Notes: generated from the sequence alone by a model not told the origin. DNA of 64,000 bases from Pseudoxanthomonas sacheonensis (GCF_010093305.1 NZ_PDWS01000007.1:62001-126000); one strand, 5' to 3'; counted from the stretch's first letter, positions 28,622 to 37,766 are shown. Numbers and translations are program-made.

Positions 28622-29024
28622 CTCGTACGAGGTGGGTTACGCCAAACCACCCGAACACAGTCGATTCATGAAAGGGAAATCGGGCAATCCGAAGGGCCGG
28701 CCGAAAGGCTCGTTGAACCTTACCACTGCGATCAATCGCGCCTTGCGGGAAAAGATCACTGTCGTCGAGCACGGCCGTCGCAAGACCATCACCAAGCTCG
28801 ATGCCGCGGTGATTCAGATGGTCAACCGGGCCGTCCAGGGCGATTCCCGCGCGATGCAGCAGATGCTCGGCCTCGGCCCGCTTGTCGGCGTCGAAACCGC
28901 AGCCTCGACACCCACCCTCGATCAGAACGAATCGGCCGTCCTGGCCAACCTCCTCCAGCAATTCGCGCCGCCAGTTGTAGACCCCCAACCCAAATCAATT
29001 AGGAAGCCCCGCAAATGCAAATGA
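28602..29024 (+). CDS. DUF5681 domain protein (putative small terminase)
   Basis: About 140 residues with the DUF5681 motif FMKGKSGNPKGRPKG near residues 25-39 and a helical basic C-terminal part. In phages it directly precedes the large terminase and may act as small terminase, though this is not proven for the family. It overlaps the methyltransferase end by 20 bases and TerL by 10, so all three are coupled. ATG at 28602 is preferred to GTG at 28596. Confidence 0.85.
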   Translation: MKDKPSNSYEVGYAKPPEHSRFMKGKSGNPKGRPKGSLNLTTAINRALREKITVVEHGRRKTITKLDAAVIQMVNRAVQGDSRAMQQMLGLGPLVGVETAASTPTLDQNESAVLANLLQQFAPPVVDPQPKSIRKPRKCK

Positions 29025-30502
29025 CTCCGAACCAGTTCGACCTGATTCTTCGCAACGACCTCAGCGCCTTCATCCAGCGGGTGTTCCAGCACCTAGATCC
29101 CAATACTGAATACGCCAACAACTGGCATCTGGCCCTACTCGCCGATCGCTTGACCCAGATGCACGAAGGCAAGCTCAAGCGCCTGATCATCAACGTGCCG
29201 CCTCGCAGCCTAAAATCTATGGCGGCTTCGGTGGCGTTTCCTGCCTGGGTACTTGGCAAGGACCCGAGCAAGCGCCTGATCTGTGTCAGTTACGGTCAGG
29301 ACCTGTCCGAGAAGATGGCTCGGGACTGCCAGGCCATTATGTTGTCCCCGTTCTATCAGCGAGCCTTCACGACCCGGCTCTCCAGTCGCTCGGCAGCCTT
29401 CGACTTTGAAACCACCGCTCGAGGTGGGCGCATGTCCACTTCGGTAGGGGGAGTGCTGACCGGGCGTGGGGGTGACATCGTCATCATCGATGACCCGGTT
29501 AAGCCAGATGAGGCTCTATCCGAGGCAAAGCGGATGTCGGCCAACGCTTGGTACGACAACACTCTGTATAGCCGGCTGAATAACAAGAAGGAAGGTGCGA
29601 TTGTCATCATCATGCAGCGCCTGCATCTGGACGATCTGGTGGGCCATGTCCTCAGCAAAGAGTCCTGGGAGGTGGTTAGCCTGCCGGCCGTGGCACAAGA
29701 GCCTGAGGTCTGGCGATTCAATACCCTGGCCGGTCCCCAGGTCAAAATAAGGGAACCAGGCGACCTGTTGCATGAGGGGCGGGAAGGGCGGGCCGAGTTG
29801 GAAGCCATCCAGCACAATCTAGGTAGCTATACCTATGCCGCCCAGTATCTCCAGTCGCCGGTCCCGCCGGGAGGGGCCATCGTCAAGACGGCATGGTTGC
29901 ATCGGTACCGCGAAGAGGAGCGGCCCGAAAAGTTCGACCGCATCATCCAAAGCTGGGATACGGCCAATACCGCCAAGGAGCTATCGGACTACAGCGTGTG
30001 CACCACATGGGGCATGAAAGGCAAGGAAACCTGGCTGCTACACGTCTTTCGCAAGCGGATGGAGTATCCGGATCTGAAACGGGCAGTGATCGAACAGTGC
30101 AAGCTGTGGAGTGCAAAGGTCGTACTGATCGAGGATAAGGCATCGGGAACGCAGCTGATTCAGGAGCTGCGATCCGGCGAGGTTCCGCAGGTCAAAGGCA
30201 TCAAGCCCATCGGCGACAAGGTCATCCGGCTTCGTAATCAGACTCCAAAAATCGAGAATGGCTTCATTCGGTTTCCGGAAAGCGCGCCCTGGTGGGATGA
30301 ATACGAGTACGAGCTGATTTCGTTTCCGGCCTGCAAGTACTACGACCAGGTGGACTCCACCTCACAAGCGCTCGAATGGATTGAGACGGCAGGCCGTGAG
30401 CCTGCCGGTATCACTTACATGAAAATGAGTCTGGCAGAGCAACGAGGTTGGACCATGGACCAGGTCAATGAACACTTAGAGGCGAAACGTCGAGAGTCAT
30501 AA
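29015..30502 (+). CDS. Phage terminase large subunit
   Basis: The 495-residue protein has an ATPase domain with the Walker A-like VPPRSLKSM at 61-69 and Walker B DIVIIDDP near 154-161. A C-terminal RNase H-like nuclease carries Asp residues in QSWDTANT and VLIEDKASG. It would cut and package phage DNA into proheads. No portal, protease or capsid gene follows: a terminator-like hairpin lies 26 bases after the stop. Confidence 0.93.
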   Translation: MQMTPNQFDLILRNDLSAFIQRVFQHLDPNTEYANNWHLALLADRLTQMHEGKLKRLIINVPPRSLKSMAASVAFPAWVLGKDPSKRLICVSYGQDLSEKMARDCQAIMLSPFYQRAFTTRLSSRSAAFDFETTARGGRMSTSVGGVLTGRGGDIVIIDDPVKPDEALSEAKRMSANAWYDNTLYSRLNNKKEGAIVIIMQRLHLDDLVGHVLSKESWEVVSLPAVAQEPEVWRFNTLAGPQVKIREPGDLLHEGREGRAELEAIQHNLGSYTYAAQYLQSPVPPGGAIVKTAWLHRYREEERPEKFDRIIQSWDTANTAKELSDYSVCTTWGMKGKETWLLHVFRKRMEYPDLKRAVIEQCKLWSAKVVLIEDKASGTQLIQELRSGEVPQVKGIKPIGDKVIRLRNQTPKIENGFIRFPESAPWWDEYEYELISFPACKYYDQVDSTSQALEWIETAGREPAGITYMKMSLAEQRGWTMDQVNEHLEAKRRES

Positions 30503-30528
30503 AACCTGTGCGGCCAGTACATTGGAAG

Positions 30529-30557
30529 GACAAGGCCCGCTTATTGCGGGCTTTGTC
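30529..30557 (+). terminator. Terminator-like hairpin after terL
   Basis: GACAAGGCCCGC and GCGGGCTTTGTC form a 12-bp stem (one G-U pair) with a 5-base loop. The T-run after it is weak (TGATTGTTG), so efficiency is uncertain. Confidence 0.6.
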
Positions 30558-30602
30558 TGATTGTTGAGCGCGCTGCCAATCAGAGAAGGGCCACTTTCGA
30601 CC

Positions 30603-30635
30603 CGAAGCGGACTCGGCTTGAACGAATTGCTATGC
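30603..30635 (-). other. attC-like half site after the serine hydrolase gene
   Basis: The stretch ending TCGGCTTGAACGAATTGCTA resembles one half of an integron attC in minus orientation, sitting 16 bases after the minus-strand gene's stop as in gene cassettes. The 13-mer TCGGCTTGAACGA (30613-30625) recurs at 32287-32299 on the other side of the gene. The other half of the site is not visible. Confidence 0.5.
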
Positions 30636-30651
30636 GGCAAAGCGTTTGCAC

Positions 30652-32157
30652 TCATCGCTTTGGCTCTACGCGTTTCGCCTTAGCGGCGCCGCGACCGCCG
30701 ATCCGGGAATAGGTGATGATCTCAGCCGGACCACTTGCCGGTGAAATGGCTTTAATGATGATGCCGCTATCGGGGCCCACCAGCTCTTCGTTTGACGTAT
30801 ACAAGGGCTCGCGGTGTCCATCGCCGCGGTGGAAGGTAAAACTGCCGTTTCCGGTCGAGATGATCTTGAATGGCGCGACACCGGAGATGTCCGTAAAGCT
30901 GTAAGTCCCCTGGAATCTAGCGACTGCAATTGGGCTTTGCGGATCGAGCTTCATCACAGTTGAGGACATGGCGTCAGGCCAGTGATAGGTATCGGCGATG
31001 CTTCGAAGAAGCTCCGCGATAAGCGGCTTTGCATTGTCCGAGTTGGCCATGATTGCCGCGCCTTGACACGTTTCTGGATAGAGGATGAGTGACGAGTTGT
31101 AACCTTCGTTCGTGCCATCGTGTCCAAAGTGGCGGGCTTTGCCTTCACCACCAACTTCAAAGCCTAGGCTGCGTGGTCCAGATTGCACAGTAGCCATCTG
31201 GTTGGCGAGTGCTGGGCTGAGCAGGGCGTTAGGCTCTTCGCGGACGGCCTTCATCACCGCCAAACCAAAACTGGCCAGATCGGGTGCCGTGCTCCACAAG
31301 CTAGCCGCAGCCAGCTCCGGGTAAACGTGCCAGCCCCCCCGAACCATCGTGCCATCTGCAACGTGGCCTGCGGCGACGTCGGCCTTCGCACTCGCGGAGG
31401 GTTCCGCAAAGCCACTCTCGATCATTCCGGTCGGCACCAAGACTTGATCATGGACGATCTTGTCGAAGCTCTGACCGGTCTTTTCGGTCATCAGCAGTTG
31501 CGCAACGAGATAGCCGCCCCCGGAGTAGCGCCAGTCCGAACCTGGCACATAAGCGACCTGCACTGGTTTCGGCCGGGCTGGCTCGACTCCGTTAAGGGTT
31601 TGGAGCAGCGTTGGTATCAGTTCACCGTGGGAATACCCGCCATACCCGCCGGGGATCAGGCCAGCGCTGTGACTGAGAATGCCTCGCAGCGTAATTGGGT
31701 GCCCCTCAAGAAATGGGCTCGCAGGCACCTTCCAACTCTGCAATTCGACATTCACATCACTGTCGAGCGATAGCAACCCCTGATCGACAAGTCGGAGAGC
31801 GGCAAACGCAGCCACCGGCTTTGTCACCGATGCGGCCTGAAACAGTGTGTCACTCTGGACCTTGGCACCGTCCTTCCGGGTGATGCCGAAGCCATGTCTA
31901 TCAACAATCTTGCAGTTGTCGATGACAGCAACGCTTATGCCCGGGACTTTCCATCGCTCCATGCGATCGGCAAGGGACAGCTTGTTGCCAGACTCATTCT
32001 CAAAGACGACCGCTCGGCGCAATGTGTCAGCGTAGGCGGGGATGCTTTGCTCTGCCTCTGCTGTTTGAACAAGAACGCCAGAGAATGCCGTCATCATCGA
32101 AACGACAAGACTTTTCGTCACAACCTGCCTTTGCGTCACCTTAGTCGAATGGTCCAC
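30652..32157 (-). CDS. Secreted serine hydrolase, beta-lactamase class C fold
   Basis: The 501-residue protein has an N-terminal signal region (about residues 14-36, ending AEA/E) and an AmpC/esterase-type domain. Nucleophile motif SVTK lies near residue 109, YSGG near 210 (Tyr position of the YxN motif, here Y-S-G) and HFGHDG near 345 (KTG-box equivalent). A ~110-residue C-terminal domain follows. It is more likely a peptidase or esterase than a true beta-lactamase. Flanking 13-bp direct repeats and attC-like halves suggest a cassette. Confidence 0.88.
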   Translation of the reverse strand: MDHSTKVTQRQVVTKSLVVSMMTAFSGVLVQTAEAEQSIPAYADTLRRAVVFENESGNKLSLADRMERWKVPGISVAVIDNCKIVDRHGFGITRKDGAKVQSDTLFQAASVTKPVAAFAALRLVDQGLLSLDSDVNVELQSWKVPASPFLEGHPITLRGILSHSAGLIPGGYGGYSHGELIPTLLQTLNGVEPARPKPVQVAYVPGSDWRYSGGGYLVAQLLMTEKTGQSFDKIVHDQVLVPTGMIESGFAEPSASAKADVAAGHVADGTMVRGGWHVYPELAAASLWSTAPDLASFGLAVMKAVREEPNALLSPALANQMATVQSGPRSLGFEVGGEGKARHFGHDGTNEGYNSSLILYPETCQGAAIMANSDNAKPLIAELLRSIADTYHWPDAMSSTVMKLDPQSPIAVARFQGTYSFTDISGVAPFKIISTGNGSFTFHRGDGHREPLYTSNEELVGPDSGIIIKAISPASGPAEIITYSRIGGRGAAKAKRVEPKR

Positions 32158-32171
32158 AAAATCTCCTTGCC

Positions 32172-32311
32172 GTTTAACACCTGAGTTAAGCTAGGCTGCG
32201 CAGCCGACGCGACGATGATTCAATCTTGTTCGCCAGCGCCAGCGCCAGCGCCAGCGCCAGCGCCAGCGCCGAGGCCGCGAAGCGAATCGGCTTGAACGAG
32301 TAAAAAGGAAG
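32172..32311 (-). other. attC-like element interrupted by a hexamer repeat
   Basis: On the plus strand it opens with GTTTAAC, a perfect RYYYAAC core, then ACCTGAGTTAAGC. It closes with GCGAAGCGAATCGGCTTGAA and CGAGT, the expected partner half, but the final GTT core is lost. Between them is a GCTGCGCAGC dyad and six and a half copies of GCCAGC. It could be one expanded attC or two fused sites. Confidence 0.5.
32232..32270. repeat. (GCCAGC)6.5 tandem hexamer
   Basis: Thirty-nine bases of perfect six-base repeat. It lies outside any convincing gene and inside the attC-like region. Such repeats change length by slippage. Confidence 0.95.
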
Positions 32312-32669
32312 CTCCCCATCCCTGCGGATAACCGCTCGGTCTTGAAGGACCATGATGGTTCTCACCATCGGTAAATCTGGAGGAGGAGCTTCCCATGCGC
32401 AGTTAGACCGCACCAGCCTGTTGACGACTTTCGCTTGTTGCGCTCCCTGCGGTGTGGCGGATTGCGGTTTCTCGGCGAGCAATCCGGAGCGATCCTTCAG
32501 TCCAGAGTTAAAGCTGCCTTCTGGAAGCGCCGTTAGAACACGTTCCTGCTGGGCGGCGCGGCTCATTTGGTCGGCAACCGTTGGGTTAGCGGAGATCTTG
32601 CCTCCGATGTTGATGGCCTTGTGCATACGCCGCGACCCTAAATGAGCCCACTGCACGATTTTATCGACT
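32312..32669. other. Region without a convincing gene
   Basis: Open frames exist on both strands (minus 32186-32794, plus 32352-32645) but they overlap each other, one runs through the hexamer repeat, and neither resembles a known protein. The stretch may be a decayed cassette. Confidence 0.4.
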
Positions 32670-33380
32670 TCAATCTTTCCAGTGACGTTCATTGTCGAAA
32701 GGCTTGCCGGCGAGGCATTTCTTGAGTTCATCGCGGGCCATGAGTCCATCGTGCCACTCGATGTTGGTGATCGATTTCCCGTCATAGCTGACATCGAAAC
32801 TCCAATTGTCTTCCATGCCGGCCATCAGCGCATCGATGCTGGGCACGGCGAACGCCAGCAGCGGCGGCGACTTGGGGCCGGTTTGCACGTAGATCGCATT
32901 GAGCGTCACGGGCTTGATGTCGCCCTGCGTCAGCGTGACGCGAACCGGCTTCCCACTGTCCAGTTTGGGGAACGCCGCGACGGAGTCTTTGCCCAACGGC
33001 GAAAAGGCCAGCAAGGCACCTCGGTAGTTTCCGCCGGGACCGAACAAGGTTACGACGATTCCCTCCTTCAGCCCGTCGCCCTTGCCGGGTCTTGTCTGGC
33101 GCTTGGCACGCAGGAATGACGCCGCGCAATACTCGCCCGGCCCGGCCTTCGAACTGGCCTGCATGAACTCCCACCAGCCGGCGATTACTTTCTCCCGGTA
33201 CTGCTGCGCCTGCTTCCGGTTCGAGTCGAGGACATCGTTGGCATTGATCTCCGTGTCGTGGGTTTCCATGACGGATGCCAGTACGTCGAATGAGCCGCCC
33301 TCCACCTGGGCGAACGCCTGCATGGACGCCGTTGCGGCCAGCAAGCCGGCTGCCAGAACGACACGTTTGATCATCGTCAT
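32670..33380 (-). CDS. Secreted protein of unknown function
   Basis: The 236-residue protein has a signal peptide (MIKRVVLAAGLLAATASMQAFA/QV) and two Cys in the mature part (YCAASFL; KKCLAG). ATG at 33380 follows AAGGGAC; a second ATG two codons later is equally possible. The longer open frame upstream has no family features. No known domain is recognised. It follows another exported protein gene at 33470 by 89 bases and probably shares its operon. Confidence 0.7.
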   Translation of the reverse strand: MTMIKRVVLAAGLLAATASMQAFAQVEGGSFDVLASVMETHDTEINANDVLDSNRKQAQQYREKVIAGWWEFMQASSKAGPGEYCAASFLRAKRQTRPGKGDGLKEGIVVTLFGPGGNYRGALLAFSPLGKDSVAAFPKLDSGKPVRVTLTQGDIKPVTLNAIYVQTGPKSPPLLAFAVPSIDALMAGMEDNWSFDVSYDGKSITNIEWHDGLMARDELKKCLAGKPFDNERHWKD

Positions 33381-33469
33381 AAGTCCCTTCGAGTCAAGCA
33401 TTTGGTCGCTACAGGACGGCGGGTTAGGGTGACAAAACCCTGCCGAGTGGGGTGGGAATGGCCGGGGCA

Positions 33470-34687
33470 TCAGCGCTTCGGCCTCGTGGCGTCGTCGCAA
33501 ACAAGCCGGATCTCGCGTGACCCCGTCCCGTCGTAGTCTCCCTGGACGACAATGTCGTGCACGCGCCATTCGCCGTAGGCATCTTGGCGCGTGTTGAATT
33601 CGGCGTAGCACTCGGCATAACCCCCCGACTCGCCGCCGATAACGCCGTAGGCGCCGTAGACGGTGACGCCCTGTTCTTCCCACCAAGCGCTGTAGCGAAG
33701 GAAGCGCGAGCCCGCGCCCTGGTAGAAGTCATCGGGATTGCCCATGGTCGCGACCACCTCCTGCTCGGGCCGGCCGCCAAAGACGGCCATGAGTCTTTTC
33801 TCGCGCTTGTTCATCTTCGAGCCGTCCGGATGCTTGCCTGCGTTCTGGGCCACCTGCAGGTCCGCCGTCGTGTCCGCCCGACGCTTCTTGATGCTGTCCA
33901 GCAGACTGGCCTGGATCGATGCGGTACCGGCATCGGGACCCTGCTGCTCCTTTTTTACCGCCTCCATGACGGCGTGGCCGTCAGCTTTGGAGAGCGACTG
34001 AGCCCATTTCCCGGTGGGGTCGGGGCGCTTCTTGGCCAGGACCTTGTCCCACCAGAAGGTCTCCCAGGCGAAATCCATGTACTCCGATGGCAAGTGCTCG
34101 CCGATGACGGCCATGTCGGCCGGTAGGCCCAGTTTTGCGATGCGCTTGCCGAAGCCGTCGAAGTCGAAGCTGTCGTCCTTGATGGCTGCGCGCATTGCCT
34201 GATCGATCTCGATGTGGTTGCAGGCCAAGGTGCCGGCCTTCGAGAGCATGGGGGCGTTCGACGTCTTCCAGTCACTCTGGGGCACGTCCTCGGCCTTCAA
34301 GTCGGTACGCCGCAGCATGTAGCTGCCGGGACCAATCCGGAATGTCACTGCGTCGCCCGTGCCAATGGCGTTCTTGTCTTCGGAGGTTATCCGCTTCTCC
34401 TGATCCAGAGTGAACCGCTCCGGGCATTTGAAGAACAACTCCATGTGCACGAACTCAGGCTTGTTCGCGTTTTCGTACACTACCGTGACGGGGAGGGCGC
34501 GGACCTGCGTCCCTGTTCCCCCCATGTCCGCCGGGGCCTGGTTAGCAAACGAACGCATGTCGGCGAAATACGCCTCGCGATTGTCGATTGCGCCCTGGTA
34601 TTGCACGATCACGCTCAAGGCGAAGACCGGCGTGGGAAACACCAGCCCTGCGACGAGGCACGGCAACAGTATCTTGGCTGATTTCAT
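33470..34687 (-). CDS. Exported protein with SmpA-like C-terminal motif (paralogue A)
   Basis: The 405-residue protein has a signal peptide (MKSAKILLPCLVAGLVF to FA/LS), a long central helical region and a C-terminal domain with EQEVVATMGNPDDFYQGAGS and RFLRYS. That motif recalls the 'GxPxxxxxxGxxxxWxY' motif of SmpA/OmlA proteins. The protein at 42779-43870 has the same order of features, so the two are distant paralogues. Function unknown; a periplasmic or outer-membrane role is inferred. Confidence 0.72.
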   Translation of the reverse strand: MKSAKILLPCLVAGLVFPTPVFALSVIVQYQGAIDNREAYFADMRSFANQAPADMGGTGTQVRALPVTVVYENANKPEFVHMELFFKCPERFTLDQEKRITSEDKNAIGTGDAVTFRIGPGSYMLRRTDLKAEDVPQSDWKTSNAPMLSKAGTLACNHIEIDQAMRAAIKDDSFDFDGFGKRIAKLGLPADMAVIGEHLPSEYMDFAWETFWWDKVLAKKRPDPTGKWAQSLSKADGHAVMEAVKKEQQGPDAGTASIQASLLDSIKKRRADTTADLQVAQNAGKHPDGSKMNKREKRLMAVFGGRPEQEVVATMGNPDDFYQGAGSRFLRYSAWWEEQGVTVYGAYGVIGGESGGYAECYAEFNTRQDAYGEWRVHDIVVQGDYDGTGSREIRLVCDDATRPKR

Positions 34688-34721
34688 CGCGTTCTCGATA
34701 GTATCGGCGCCGCGCTGCAGG

Positions 34722-35504
34722 TTAGTCGCACTTGTGCGCCGCACGCAGTAGGGCGTTGCAGTTGGCCTGGTTGGTCTTGCCTTGGTCACGGGAACCTTTG
34801 GTGAAGTCGGTGCATAGGGCATCCGCGCCACCGGCGGTCCCGAAACTCACGAGCTTGCCCAGCTTCGAAGGCTCCAGGACCTGGCATTTATAGGTCCTCC
34901 CGCCGTTCGTCCTGACCGTGTATTCGGTGCCTTTCATGCCCACGGAAGATTCCACGTCTTCCTGCTTTGTCACCACGAAGCGGTCGGTATCCTCGCCGAT
35001 CGCCATCGAGATCTTCTTCGCGGCCTTATCGCTGATCGTGACCGGGGCAACGGGTTCTGACCTTGAGCCGGAACTTCCGCCTTTTCCACCCGAGGTGTTC
35101 GCCGTTCGCGTCTCGTTGACATTCGAGTCGCCGAATTCGGTGCACAGCGCATCCGCGCCCGCAGCGGTGCCGAACGAAAAGAACTTTCCAGCGCGGGAAG
35201 GCTCGATTATCTGGCACTTGTAGTTTCTGCCGCCGGATGTCCTCACCGTGTACTGGGTGGCATTCGATCCTGCGGCCGACTCGACATCTTCCTGCCCGGT
35301 TACGACGAAATCATTGATTTCCTCGCCGAGTGCCATCGAGATCTTCCTCGCGGCCTTGTCGCTGACATCGATCGCATCCGTACCGCCGGATCCGCCGGCA
35401 TCCGGCCGCGTTTCCGCATCGCGGGCATCGGCGTTCGAGGTAGTGGGACCGCCACCGGCAAGCAGCAGGAAAAGGACCGCTGTCGTCGCAGCATTGCGTT
35501 TCAT
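34722..35504 (-). CDS. Exported protein with two tandem ~80-residue repeats
   Basis: The 260-residue protein has an N-terminal hydrophobic signal and two copies of a domain reading (V/I)SDKAA(R/K)KISMA(L/I)GE, then VVTxQEDVES, YTVRTxGGRxYKCQ and SFGTAxGADALCT (residues about 48-125 and 157-235). Each copy has a YKC and an LCT Cys, possibly one disulphide per domain. Start ATG at 35504 follows CCAGGAG. It lies 34 bases upstream of the paralogue A gene. Family not recognised. Confidence 0.75.
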   Translation of the reverse strand: MKRNAATTAVLFLLLAGGGPTTSNADARDAETRPDAGGSGGTDAIDVSDKAARKISMALGEEINDFVVTGQEDVESAAGSNATQYTVRTSGGRNYKCQIIEPSRAGKFFSFGTAAGADALCTEFGDSNVNETRTANTSGGKGGSSGSRSEPVAPVTISDKAAKKISMAIGEDTDRFVVTKQEDVESSVGMKGTEYTVRTNGGRTYKCQVLEPSKLGKLVSFGTAGGADALCTDFTKGSRDQGKTNQANCNALLRAAHKCD

Positions 35505-35634
35505 TTTCAATCTCCTGGTATTCCACAAAGAAAGTTCTGGTCTGGTCCCGGGCCAGCCGACCAGCGATCGGCCATGCGTTTTCGCGGAGGGGGGAAGCGC
35601 GTAATCGGGACCGACACAACGTGTTCTGCGCGAA

Positions 35635-36453
35635 CTACGGCGCGCTCCCCGGGCTCAGCGCCGGAAGCCACATGAAGGCGACGGCCGCAGCACTGCCCGC
35701 CAGCATCAACAGCGCGAGCACGCCCAGGGTCCCGCCCATGGCGTATCGGGGCGCAGCCCGCTGCGAGCGTTCGGCGCGCAGGTACAGCTCCAGCACCGCC
35801 AGCGGAAGCACCCAACTGGCGAAGCTGACGCCGACGAAGACCATCCCTTGGTAATTGATCTCGACCCCGAGCGGAGCCAGCACCAAGCCGGCGAGCATGA
35901 TGCCAATGCGCAGGAACCAGACACCGTTGACCAGCAGGAAGGCGCGCAGGGCGTGCCTGCGATGCCGAACGAAATCGCGTTGCAGTGCGCTGCGCCAGGC
36001 CATCGTGGCGAAGGCGAGGATCAGCAGCCCGTTCAGGGTGATCGATACGTTGCTTCCCGTCCCCAGTCGGGATCCGCGGATCCAGGTGAGATACAGCCCG
36101 GACAATGCGCCCAGCAGGGAGATGCCCAGGAACAGGCGTCCATTCCAGCGATGGATGTGCGGCCAGCGGCGACGTAATGCAGGAACGAGCTGCCATGTGC
36201 CGCTGAAGGTCACGATGCCTCCCATCAGAGCGTGTGCGATGAATTGGAGGTTGCCAAACGTATCCCCGGGGACGTAGCCGGTCACGTGCGGCTTGTCGTT
36301 GAGGCCGGCCAGGTCGCCGCCCAAGGTGTGCCCGCCGAAGAACGCCAGGATGAACAGGACGAATGCCCACTGGCCCAGTGTTGCGGCAACAAACCAAGCC
36401 GAGGCGCCCACTTGCAGGGCGCGCGTGGGGGAAAAGGTGGGGGTTAGGGTCAT
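35635..36453 (-). CDS. DUF2306 integral membrane protein (copy 1)
   Basis: The 272-residue protein has about seven hydrophobic segments and the DUF2306 signatures: a histidine in GNLQFIAHALMGG, WPHIHRWNGRLFL (H-R-x-x-G-R-L) and RHRRHALRAFLL. The function of the family is unknown; conserved His suggest haem or metal binding. ATG at 36453 is chosen because the upstream frame is Arg/Pro-rich. It is transcribed divergently from an AraC-type regulator that may control it. A second DUF2306 gene lies at 52990-53703. Confidence 0.88.
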   Translation of the reverse strand: MTLTPTFSPTRALQVGASAWFVAATLGQWAFVLFILAFFGGHTLGGDLAGLNDKPHVTGYVPGDTFGNLQFIAHALMGGIVTFSGTWQLVPALRRRWPHIHRWNGRLFLGISLLGALSGLYLTWIRGSRLGTGSNVSITLNGLLILAFATMAWRSALQRDFVRHRRHALRAFLLVNGVWFLRIGIMLAGLVLAPLGVEINYQGMVFVGVSFASWVLPLAVLELYLRAERSQRAAPRYAMGGTLGVLALLMLAGSAAAVAFMWLPALSPGSAP

Positions 36454-36641
36454 TCGGGGGCGTCGGGATGGTGGATGGGCAGAACCTTGCCGGGTAACCC
36501 CGCGTGCATCTCGCCGTTTCGCGAATCGGCCAACCGAATTGCACGATCGGAAATCGTCGTTCAAGCGCCGTTTAGCCGCGACCGATGGCGGATGCAGTCC
36601 AGTCTGTCTGTTACCATCCCTGCCCGGGCGCTCGGGAGAAC

Positions 36642-37766
36642 ATGGCGATGCAGGGAGGGGCGATTGCGATGACCGCGATAGCGGTGACGATGTCGCTGCT
36701 GTCGTTGCTCATCTTGCTGCTGCGACGGGCCAAGCGGGACGCCGAGGTTCTATTTGCGGTGGTCAGCGGATCGCTGGCGCTGTCCTTGATGTCGCCCTGG
36801 ATGGGAAATGCGCCGGAATGGATCAAATGGACCGTCGCGATCGGGGGTTCGGCAACCTGCAACGGTTTCTGGCTCGTGTCGAGGGTCCTGTTCCGCGGTG
36901 ACCATGGCGTCCGCCTCCGGCATGTCCTGCTGGCGGCTGGGGTCGCACTCCTGATCGCCCTCCACCGCGGCACCGCCATGCAAGCGAACGCTTCGCCATC
37001 GATGCTAATGGTGGCAATCGATGCCATGCTCACCCTGACGAGCACATCCTTACTGGCGTTGAGTTTCCTCGAGCCCTTGCGCGGCTGGTCGATGAAGTGG
37101 ACGCCCGCTGAACGACGACTGCGTCTGTCGTTCATGGTGGTCTATGGCAGCTCCGTGCTGTCCACTACCCTCCTCGGTGAACTCGCGCATGCATTCCCGG
37201 CATTGGCTCCGTGGCGCGCCGGCATCGTTGCGCTCTGCGCATCCGCGATGATCGTGTTCACCCACCTCGCTTTCCGCCATCGTCGCAAGGTTCCCGCACC
37301 ATCCAATCGTCGCGATCTTACCGCCCCGGGCAAGCAGGTCCAGACCCCATGCGAAGACGACGCGCGGCTGGCGGCGCTGTTGCGGCACCAATTGGAAGTC
37401 CTGCAGGTTTACCGCGAGCCCGACCTGAGGGTGGCCGAACTGGCAGCCCGACTGGGTACCGCCGAATATCGCCTGAGCAAGCTGATCACCCGGCAACTGG
37501 GCGAACGGAATTTCAACCAGTTGCTCAACCGGCATCGCGTCGCCCATGCCTGCAAACTGCTAGCAATGCCCGTCGGTGTCGATAATATCCTGCATGTCAG
37601 TGCTGAGAGCGGGTTTGCTTCGCTAGGGCCCTTTAACCGCGCATTCAAAACGATCATGGGAAGCACGCCGACGGAGTATCGAGCCGCATGCCTGAAGGGC
37701 GAACCGCCGAGCATTCCGAACGGCGAATTGCTTGGGGTGCGTTTGGAACAAGTCGATTGTCGCTAG
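36642..37766 (+). CDS. Membrane-bound AraC family regulator
   Basis: About 374 residues with six or seven membrane helices in the first 215 residues and a C-terminal AraC/XylS DNA-binding domain. In that domain RVAELAARLGTAEYRLSKLI is the first helix-turn-helix, and SGFASLGPFNRAFK-x-x-G-x-TPTEYR is the second. Such regulators sense membrane or envelope signals. ATG at 36642 after CGGGAGAAC is preferred to ATG at 36585. The divergent DUF2306 gene is the obvious target. Confidence 0.87.
   Translation: MAMQGGAIAMTAIAVTMSLLSLLILLLRRAKRDAEVLFAVVSGSLALSLMSPWMGNAPEWIKWTVAIGGSATCNGFWLVSRVLFRGDHGVRLRHVLLAAGVALLIALHRGTAMQANASPSMLMVAIDAMLTLTSTSLLALSFLEPLRGWSMKWTPAERRLRLSFMVVYGSSVLSTTLLGELAHAFPALAPWRAGIVALCASAMIVFTHLAFRHRRKVPAPSNRRDLTAPGKQVQTPCEDDARLAALLRHQLEVLQVYREPDLRVAELAARLGTAEYRLSKLITRQLGERNFNQLLNRHRVAHACKLLAMPVGVDNILHVSAESGFASLGPFNRAFKTIMGSTPTEYRAACLKGEPPSIPNGELLGVRLEQVDCR

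Noticed and set aside
32232..32270. Short repeats as a CRISPR array
   Set aside because: Units are six bases with no spacers; it is a simple tandem repeat.
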